Position numbers and translations under genes: made by a program
Origin: Flavobacteriales bacterium UBA5422
GTDB lineage: Bacteria; Bacteroidota; Bacteroidia; Flavobacteriales_D; Crocinitomicaceae
Length of the DNA: 11,327 bases
Direction of reading: 5' to 3'
Assembly (NCBI GenBank): GCA_002409405.1
Contig: DHNG01000034.1
Span: 18,725-30,051 of the forward strand
The notes under the pieces: model-generated
The model's input: only the letters and a program-made list of their open reading frames with translations
What the model was told of the DNA's origin: nothing
Databases searched by the model: none
Shown here: in pieces, positions 1-4,979 of the stretch
Position numbering within the stretch: the stretch's first letter is position 1
Layout: every line of letters starts with the position of its first letter

Positions 1-795
1 AGCATCCGATTCCATTCCCATTTTCGACCACAGTTTGAGCGAACAATATTCGGAAATAGTATAACCTGTAGCTTTTTGGACGATAAAACCGAGTAATTGA
101 CTGTTTCCGCTCTGATAAATAAACGTTTTCCCCGGTTCACTAATCCGTTTTTGATGCGTTACCAAGCCATACAAATCAGTTCCATAGTATGATTCTGCAT
201 TGTCTGACAGCGGATTTTTTCCGCTCTCTGTCCAGTCCAACCCGGATGCCATCAACAACAAATCACGGATCGTAATGATGGACAAGTCTTCCCGTTTAAA
301 TTCCGGGATATAATTTCCAACAGGTTCATCCAGTCCTTTAATTTTTCCTTCCTCTACTGCAATTCCCACAAGTAAGGCAACGACTGTCTTTGCGGCAGAA
401 AATGAGTTAGAGACCGTATTTTCATTGTGATGTCCCCAGTACTGTTCAAACAAGACAGAATCTCCTTTGAAAATCAGGAATGCTGTGCTTTTTAAATCTT
501 TGTTGTACGCAGCAAATCCATCAACAGAAGTTTGGGGCAAAAAGTGAGCAGATCGTTCCCATTTGATGGAAGTGTTTCCTTTTGCAACCGTTCTTTTCGG
601 AAATTTGTCCAGATCGTAGATCGTCGGTCCCGATTCCCCCGAAAGATAGGTAAGCATGATTCCCCTATACAGATAGGTTCTTCCTGAGAGCAGGATAAAT
701 GCATTGGCAATAATCAATAACGCCAGCAGTGTATAGAGCACGGCGCGAAAGAGTTTTCCGATTTTCGAAACAACTCCGTTTTTTTTCGTATTCAT
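1..795 (-). CDS. Serine hydrolase, beta-lactamase/esterase family (C-terminus cut off by window edge)
   Basis: The reading frame is open from an ATG at 795 (reverse strand) to the window edge, giving the first 265 residues of a longer protein. Residues 1-14 are basic and residues about 16-36 form one hydrophobic segment, so the protein is probably an inner-membrane-anchored or exported enzyme with its domain in the periplasm. The beta-lactamase/DD-peptidase-like fold is shown by the nucleophile motif S133-A-A-K136 inside SNSFSAAKT, and by Y227-Q-S-G-N231, which corresponds to the Y-x-N/Y-x-S catalytic tyrosine motif. ITIRDLLLMASGLDW (about 174-188) is also typical of this family (COG1680-like). 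The third motif (K/H-x-G) would lie beyond the edge. Such proteins act as peptidases, esterases or hydrolases on varied substrates; true beta-lactamase activity cannot be assumed. The gene is transcribed away from the histidine kinase gene across a long intergenic region. Confidence 0.88.
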   Translation of the reverse strand, partial: MNTKKNGVVSKIGKLFRAVLYTLLALLIIANAFILLSGRTYLYRGIMLTYLSGESGPTIYDLDKFPKRTVAKGNTSIKWERSAHFLPQTSVDGFAAYNKDLKSTAFLIFKGDSVLFEQYWGHHNENTVSNSFSAAKTVVALLVGIAVEEGKIKGLDEPVGNYIPEFKREDLSIITIRDLLLMASGLDWTESGKNPLSDNAESYYGTDLYGLVTHQKRISEPGKTFIYQSGNSQLLGFIVQKATGYTISEYCSLKLWSKMGMESDA

Positions 796-822
796 GGGAA
801 GTTTAATTAATGCATTTGAGAG

Positions 823-854
823 GTAAATTACTGTTTTTTGATGAATTATTCAAA
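823..854 (-). promoter_or_regulatory. Weak candidate promoter for the serine hydrolase gene
   Basis: On the reverse strand a TTTG (854-851) lies 20 bases before TAATTTAC (830-823). The spacing fits the Bacteroidota -33 (TTTG) / -7 (TAnnTTTG) arrangement, but the -7 half matches poorly because the final TTTG is TTAC. The implied leader to the ATG at 795 is about 25 bases. No better match was found upstream on this strand. Confidence 0.25.
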
Positions 855-963
855 CATCGGAGAAAATATAATTAAAGGAAGATCCAAAATTTAAATAATG
901 AGCAGGAACACTTATCTTGTACACAATGGTTATGCTGTTGTTCAAATCAAAAAAAAGTAATTG

Positions 964-1087
964 AGCTAACGTAGTTGGCTGCTATGCGTCCCTCGATCTG
1001 CTTCTACGTTCCTATTATATCCTATATGGTTAGTGCTTTTTTGAACCACATAGGAATATCGGAAACGGGATGTTAATTGATAGACAC
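964..1087. repeat. Direct repeat of unidentified intergenic element, copy 1
   Basis: The first 40 bases (964-1003) match 1126-1165 at 36 of 40 positions, with a period of 162 bases. Shared landmarks in order are AGCTRAC, GTTGGCTGCTATG, GTCCCTCGATCTGCTT, a CCTATAT-rich stretch, GGTTA, a run of six T, and finally GATAGACAC (1079-1087). AACGTAG (968-974) and CTACGTT (1004-1010) form a perfect 7-base inverted repeat around the most conserved part. Copy 1 is about 20 bases longer than copy 2 because of extra sequence after the T run, including the right arm of the hairpin at 1020-1055. It has no coding potential. It may be a dispersed repeat, a small RNA or a regulatory element; the sequence does not decide. 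Confidence 0.8.
1020..1055. repeat. Inverted repeat (hairpin) within copy 1 of the intergenic element
   Basis: CCTATATGGTT (1021-1031) pairs with AACCACATAGG (1044-1054) at 10 of 11 positions, and T1020-A1055 adds another pair. The 12-base loop contains six T. Because the T run is in the loop and not after the stem, it does not look like a standard intrinsic terminator. Copy 2 keeps only the left-arm equivalent (CTATGTGGTT, 1194-1203), which matches the reverse complement of the copy 1 right arm exactly. Confidence 0.55.
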
Positions 1088-1125
1088 AACGATCACATTT
1101 TTAAACAAAAGATAGTCATCAACCC

Positions 1126-1229
1126 AGCTGACAAAGTTGGCTGCTATGTGTCCCTCGATCTGCTTTACACGTCCCCCTATATACCTATATTTTCTATGTG
1201 GTTAATTGTTTTTTAAATTAGATAGACAC
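1126..1229. repeat. Direct repeat of unidentified intergenic element, copy 2
   Basis: This is the second copy of the element at 964-1087. It starts AGCTGAC, keeps GTTGGCTGCTATG and GTCCCTCGATCTGCTT, and ends GTTAATTG, a T run and GATAGACAC (1221-1229). The arms around the conserved centre differ from copy 1 but can still pair: GAC-AAAG (1130-1136) with CTTT (1163-1166) and GTC (1171-1173), leaving a 4-base bulge. It ends 35 bases before the -7 box of the histidine kinase gene, so it could lie in that gene's regulatory region. Confidence 0.8.
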
Positions 1230-1263
1230 CCAGAGAAAAGGATCTGAACGTGAGAAATAAATG

Positions 1264-1271
1264 TATCTTTG
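1264..1271 (+). promoter_or_regulatory. -7 promoter box TATCTTTG for the histidine kinase gene
   Basis: TATCTTTG is a full match to the Bacteroidota -7 consensus TAnnTTTG. It lies 14 bases before the ATG at 1286, which implies a leader of about 10 bases. It also lies inside the longer reading frame that would begin at the GTG at 1250, and so argues for the ATG as the true start. No clear -33 TTTG was seen at the usual distance. Confidence 0.6.
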
Positions 1272-1285
1272 TTTCTATTGATATC

Positions 1286-2179
1286 ATGAAAAAAAACACA
1301 ACCATATTCTTTTATTTTCTGAGTATCTATGTCATTGCTCAATTTGTGTGGTGGGGGTTCCATATTCTGGATCTGACCGAAGAACTGGTTGGTAACACCC
1401 CGAGAGGAGACAGGAGAATGATTATGATCATCGGGGAAGGAGTTGTATTTCTGGCAATCCTTATTTTTGGAATCATCCGCATCCGGAAGAGCATCAAACG
1501 GGAATTAGAGTTTTCCCGCAATCAGAATAATTTCCTGCTTTCAGTAACACATGAACTGAAAACACCGATTGCCAGTACAAAATTGTATTTGCAAACGCTG
1601 CAAAAAAGAAACATCGATGAAGACAAACGACAGGAAATCCTCATCAAAACGTTACAGCAAAATGAGCAACTCGAACGCCTGATTGATAATATCCTCAATG
1701 CAACTCGGTTGGAAAATAAGAAGTTGATTTTACACAAAGAAGAAACCAATGTTTCCGCTTTTCTGAACAGTATCTACGACCGGTATTCCCGGCAATATCC
1801 GCGGATTGTGTTTCACAACGAGATTCAACCCAATCTCCTCGAGCAAATAGACCCTTTTATTTTTGAAACCATCATCAATAACTTGCTTGAGAATGCAATT
1901 AAATATGCAGGAACCGAAGGGAAAATTACAGTAGCACTCAACAAAACGGATCGGATGACGATACAGGTGAAAGACAATGGACCCGGAATTCCCCTGGCAG
2001 ATCAGAAAGAAGTATTTAAGAAATTTTACCGTGTCGGAAACGAAGAAACCCGAACCCAAAAAGGTTCCGGACTGGGATTGTTCATTGCCCGTGAATTGAC
2101 CCGTCTGCACAAAGGACAGATCAGGTATTACGATAATCAGCCGAAAGGAGCTGTTTTTGAAGTCGTCCTGAATAGTTGA
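1286..2179 (+). CDS. Membrane sensor histidine kinase
   Basis: This 297-residue sensor kinase autophosphorylates on histidine and would pass phosphate to a response regulator. It has two transmembrane segments (about 6-25 and 47-65) joined by a loop of only about 20 residues, so there is no real extracellular sensor domain and no obvious HAMP domain. The HisKA dimerisation domain carries the H-box HELKTP with phospho-acceptor H89. The ATPase domain shows the N-box NNLLEN (N203), G1 DNGPGI (230-235), an F-box (KKFYRVG) and G2 GSGLGL (260-265), so it should be active. I chose the ATG at 1286 because a consensus -7 box lies just upstream. The frame is open back to a GTG at 1250 with AAGGA eight bases before it, which would add 12 residues. 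No response regulator lies nearby, so its partner is unknown. Confidence 0.93.
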   Translation: MKKNTTIFFYFLSIYVIAQFVWWGFHILDLTEELVGNTPRGDRRMIMIIGEGVVFLAILIFGIIRIRKSIKRELEFSRNQNNFLLSVTHELKTPIASTKLYLQTLQKRNIDEDKRQEILIKTLQQNEQLERLIDNILNATRLENKKLILHKEETNVSAFLNSIYDRYSRQYPRIVFHNEIQPNLLEQIDPFIFETIINNLLENAIKYAGTEGKITVALNKTDRMTIQVKDNGPGIPLADQKEVFKKFYRVGNEETRTQKGSGLGLFIARELTRLHKGQIRYYDNQPKGAVFEVVLNS

Positions 2180-2261
2180 AAGCTACCTGAAAGGAATGCA
2201 AGAGGAGAAAAATAATCCCTCAGATCGTGAACAATTCGTTATTTACAAACTAAATTCCTAT

Positions 2262-2269
2262 TAAATTTG
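2262..2269 (+). promoter_or_regulatory. -7 promoter box TAAATTTG directly before gpmI
   Basis: TAAATTTG matches the Bacteroidota -7 consensus TAnnTTTG exactly and is followed by only CACC before the ATG at 2274. With the box centred about 7 bases before transcription start, the transcript would begin within one or two bases of the start codon. This suggests that gpmI has its own promoter and a leaderless mRNA. A -33 element is not clear; the nearest is TTCG at 2235-2238, 23 bases upstream. Confidence 0.65.
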
Positions 2270-2273
2270 CACC

Positions 2274-3794
2274 ATGAAAAGTCACTTCGGATTAATTATT
2301 TTGGACGGTTGGGGAATCGGTGATCATTCTCAGTCTGATGCCGTTTTCAACGCAAAAACACCTTATATGGACCACCTGACAAAGGCGTATCCGAATGCAA
2401 CACTATTGACCAGCGGAGAAAATGTCGGATTGCCGGACGGACAGATGGGAAATTCAGAAGTGGGACATTTAAACATTGGTGCGGGAAGAATTGTATACCA
2501 GGAATTGACACGAATCAATAAATCCATCCGGGAAGGAGAATTATTTCAAAACCAAACACTGCTGGATGCATTCACATATGCAAAACAGCAAAATAAAAAA
2601 GTACATTTCATTGGTCTGGTATCAAAAGGAGGTGTGCATAGCTCTCAGGAGCATTTATACGCATTGTGTGCAATGGCAGGATCCAATGAATTGAAAGATG
2701 TATTTATTCATGCGTTTACGGATGGTCGTGATTGTGACCCGAAAAGCGGACTTCAGTTTTTAATGGAATTGGAAAACAATCTGAAAGATACAGTCGGGCA
2801 GGTAGCTTCTGTGATCGGACGGTATTATGCAATGGATAGAGATAAGCGATGGGAACGTGTCAAAAAAGCATATGACTTGTTGGTAAAAGGAGTTGGGACA
2901 CCCTACGAAAGTGTGCAGGCAGCAATTGGACAATCGTATGAAAATGGTGTAACAGATGAATTCATCGAACCATCAGTAATCGTTACCAAAGAAGGAAATC
3001 CGGTTGCAATGATTGAAGAAGGGGACGTGGTCATCAATTTTAATTTCCGTACCGACCGGCCACGTGAAATATCGACGGTATTAACGCAGCAGGATTTTCC
3101 GGAGTTAGATATGCATAAACTGGATTTGTATTACGTTACAATGACCAATTACGATGCAACCTATAAAAATGTACACATCGTATTTGAAAAAGATAACCTG
3201 AAAAATACATTAGGCGAAGTACTGTCCAAAATGGACAAAACACAAGTGCGGATCGCTGAAACAGAAAAATACCCGCATGTGACCTTCTTTTTTAATGGTG
3301 GACGGGAGGAAGTCTTCCCATTGGAAAGCAGAATTTTGGTCAATTCTCCGAAAGTGGCAACCTATGATTTGCTCCCGGAAATGAGTGCAATCGAAGTAAA
3401 AGACAGAATTTGCAACGCGATTGAACACGATCAACCGAATTTTATCTGCCTGAATTTTGCCAACCCGGATATGGTAGGACACACCGGTGTATATAGTGCG
3501 ATTGTCAAAGCAGTAGAAACCGTCGACACATGTCTGAAAGAAGTTGTTGAAACGGGATTAAAACACGGATATGAATTCCTCATCATTGCCGACCACGGAA
3601 ATGCTGACTATGCATTGAATCCGGATGGTTCACCGAACACAGCACATTCACTGAACCCTGTTCCCATTATTTTGGTAACAACCGATGAAGAAGTGGAAAT
3701 CAAAAACGGAATTCTGGCAGATGTTGCTCCTACAATTCTGCGGCGCATGAACATCGCTGCCCCGATTGAAATGACCGGCGAATCATTGGTGTAA
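2274..3794 (+). CDS. gpmI: 2,3-bisphosphoglycerate-independent phosphoglycerate mutase
   Basis: This cytoplasmic enzyme interconverts 3-phosphoglycerate and 2-phosphoglycerate in glycolysis and gluconeogenesis through a phosphoserine intermediate and two Mn ions. It is 506 residues long, the normal size. The full set of family residues is visible: D11 in LDGWG, nucleophile S61 in GNSEVGH, H121, the DGRD loop at 149-152, R182 and R188, R258 and R261 in FRTDR, K331 in EKYPH, D398 and H402 in NPDMVGH, D439-H440 in ADHGN, and H457 in TAHS. It should therefore be fully active. It starts at the ATG just after a consensus -7 box. The upstream kinase gene ends 94 bases earlier and corA is convergent, so gpmI is probably transcribed alone. 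The unrelated cofactor-dependent GpmA is excluded by the alkaline-phosphatase-superfamily motifs. Confidence 0.98.
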   Translation: MKSHFGLIILDGWGIGDHSQSDAVFNAKTPYMDHLTKAYPNATLLTSGENVGLPDGQMGNSEVGHLNIGAGRIVYQELTRINKSIREGELFQNQTLLDAFTYAKQQNKKVHFIGLVSKGGVHSSQEHLYALCAMAGSNELKDVFIHAFTDGRDCDPKSGLQFLMELENNLKDTVGQVASVIGRYYAMDRDKRWERVKKAYDLLVKGVGTPYESVQAAIGQSYENGVTDEFIEPSVIVTKEGNPVAMIEEGDVVINFNFRTDRPREISTVLTQQDFPELDMHKLDLYYVTMTNYDATYKNVHIVFEKDNLKNTLGEVLSKMDKTQVRIAETEKYPHVTFFFNGGREEVFPLESRILVNSPKVATYDLLPEMSAIEVKDRICNAIEHDQPNFICLNFANPDMVGHTGVYSAIVKAVETVDTCLKEVVETGLKHGYEFLIIADHGNADYALNPDGSPNTAHSLNPVPIILVTTDEEVEIKNGILADVAPTILRRMNIAAPIEMTGESLV

Positions 3795-3798
3795 TTGG

Positions 3799-3890
3799 AT
3801 GTTTGAATTATGAATGGTCAAAGTTTCGTAACAACTGATTATCCATCATTACGAACGCCACTTGATAATTCAATATTCATAATTCAACAT
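3799..3890. terminator. Nested 92-base palindrome between convergent genes, probable bidirectional terminator or repeat
   Basis: The outer arms 3799-3815 and 3875-3890 pair over 16 bases with one bulged T; their core (TTGAATTATGAAT) is a perfect 13-base inverted repeat. Inside, TCAAAGT (3818-3824) can pair with ACTTGA (3860-3865) with one bulge, and TTCGTAA (3825-3831) pairs with TTACGAA (3849-3855) around a 17-base loop. It starts 4 bases after the gpmI stop and ends 17 bases before the corA stop, a good place for a shared terminator. The stem is AT-rich and lacks a clean trailing T run, so it may instead be a palindromic intergenic repeat. Confidence 0.5.
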
Positions 3891-3907
3891 TAATAATTAT
3901 TCCCTTT

Positions 3908-4933
3908 TCACCGCCTGTTCAGCCATCCCCTTCTCCTGAAATAAAAGAGTAAAGCGATTGTGATAACGATCATTACTCCCCATGTAATAAAATAACCGTA
4001 CTTCATTCGCAGTTCCGGCATATTATCGAAATTCATTCCGTAAATACCGGCAAGAAATGTCAGTGGAATAAAGATGGTACTTACAATGGTCAGGACTTTC
4101 ATGATTTCATTCATCCGCTGTCCCTGTACGGCATAGTACAAGTTAGTCAAACCTTCCAATGCATTTTTATTGGATTCAATTTCCTCGATGATACTGATAC
4201 AATTCTGTTTCAGATCAGTAAAGTAATGTTTTGTACTGCGTTTAAAAAGCGGACTTTCAGAATTTTCCAGTGCAATGGTTATTTCCTTCAACGGCATGAC
4301 AATTCTTCGCAATTCCATCAACTTCCGCTTTTGGAATTCGATGCTCGTCAACATTTTTGGATCAGTGGTTTTAGTAATCTTAGCATCTAGTTCCTCAATC
4401 GTTGAAGAATTGGCATCCATCACTTCAAAATAATTATCAATCACGGCATCCAGTAGCCTGTAAAGTAAAAAATCTGCTCCTTTATCCCGGATAATTCCTT
4501 TTTTATTTTCCAACCGGTCACGCACAGATCTGAAATAATCGGAAGGCTTGGATTGAAAAGAAATCAGGAAATTTTTTCCTAAAATGAAACTCAGCTGCTC
4601 CTGATGAATGCGAAGGATACTTCCTCCGGATGAAGGCATGGCAGTACGAACACTGAAAAACAAGTAATTTTCGTAATCTTCAAACTGCGGCCGGTTATCC
4701 TTTTCGCGGATGTTCTGAAACACCAAAGCATCGTAATTTTCTTTTTTACAAAATGTTTCAATGGAAGCCAGATCATCCAGTACATAAAAATTGACCCAAG
4801 TCGTTTGATCTTGCGGGAGGTTTTGAAATGAAAAGTCATTGATGAACGCTTCGGTATTGAACTTTTCTTTTGTCAACTCAGTGCCGTTGTATTGGTATAT
4901 TTGTCCGTGTGATGGAATCATACTGTCTTTCAC
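3908..4933 (-). CDS. corA: CorA-type magnesium/divalent cation channel
   Basis: CorA proteins are pentameric inner-membrane channels that take up Mg2+ (some carry Co2+, Ni2+ or Zn2+). This protein has 341 residues. A soluble cytoplasmic domain with long helices (about 1-275) is followed by two C-terminal transmembrane segments (about 279-298 and 314-333). The signature Y-G-M-N (298-301) closes the first segment and is followed by FDNMPEL, the short periplasmic loop. A basic tail, FRRRGWLNRR, ends the protein. The listed start is a GTG at 4933, which follows a promoter-like box at 4951-4944. An ATG four codons later (4921) is equally plausible and would remove only MKDS. It is convergent with gpmI and divergent from the GT-C-like gene, so it is probably a single-gene transcript. 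The family is clear, but ion preference cannot be read from the sequence. Confidence 0.95.
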   Translation of the reverse strand: MKDSMIPSHGQIYQYNGTELTKEKFNTEAFINDFSFQNLPQDQTTWVNFYVLDDLASIETFCKKENYDALVFQNIREKDNRPQFEDYENYLFFSVRTAMPSSGGSILRIHQEQLSFILGKNFLISFQSKPSDYFRSVRDRLENKKGIIRDKGADFLLYRLLDAVIDNYFEVMDANSSTIEELDAKITKTTDPKMLTSIEFQKRKLMELRRIVMPLKEITIALENSESPLFKRSTKHYFTDLKQNCISIIEEIESNKNALEGLTNLYYAVQGQRMNEIMKVLTIVSTIFIPLTFLAGIYGMNFDNMPELRMKYGYFITWGVMIVITIALLFYFRRRGWLNRR

Positions 4934-4943
4934 TAAATAAAAG

Positions 4944-4951
4944 TAAAGTTA
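4944..4951 (-). promoter_or_regulatory. Candidate -7 box TAACTTTA for corA
   Basis: Read on the reverse strand, TAACTTTA differs from the TAnnTTTG consensus only at the last base. It lies 10 bases before the GTG at 4933, giving a short leader. No convincing -33 element is seen. Confidence 0.4.
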
Positions 4952-4963
4952 TTGATTTTTTGA

Positions 4964-4971
4964 TAATTTTA
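4964..4971 (+). promoter_or_regulatory. Candidate -7 box TAATTTTA for the GT-C-like membrane protein gene
   Basis: TAATTTTA differs from TAnnTTTG at the last base and lies 8 bases before the ATG at 4980. It is only 12 bases from the opposing corA box, so the two divergent promoters would share one 46-base intergenic region. Confidence 0.4.
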
Positions 4972-4979
4972 TCGCGCGA

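Larger units (their letters stand above)
796..1285. other. 490-base divergent intergenic region
   Basis: This region separates the start of the serine hydrolase gene (minus strand) from the start of the histidine kinase gene (plus strand). It is AT-rich and has no credible ORF. It holds a weak minus-strand promoter candidate near 823-854, two imperfect direct copies of an unidentified element (964-1087 and 1126-1229), a hairpin inside the first copy (1020-1055) and the kinase promoter (1264-1271). Nothing was recognised in 855-963 apart from A-rich tracts. Confidence 0.8.

Noticed and set aside
492..710. 72-codon minus-strand frame within the serine hydrolase region
   Set aside because: It overlaps the hydrolase frame, which runs unbroken from 795 to the edge and carries the SxxK and YxSGN motifs.
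936..968. Short ATG frame of 10 codons just before repeat copy 1, a possible leader peptide
   Set aside because: It is too short and A-rich, has no attenuator-type codon run and is not linked to a downstream gene.
964..1229. Repeats as a CRISPR array or integron attC sites
   Set aside because: There are only two copies, far longer than CRISPR repeats, with unequal length. The GTTGGCT and GCTAAC pieces superficially recall attC ends but lie only a few bases apart, and no integrase is present.
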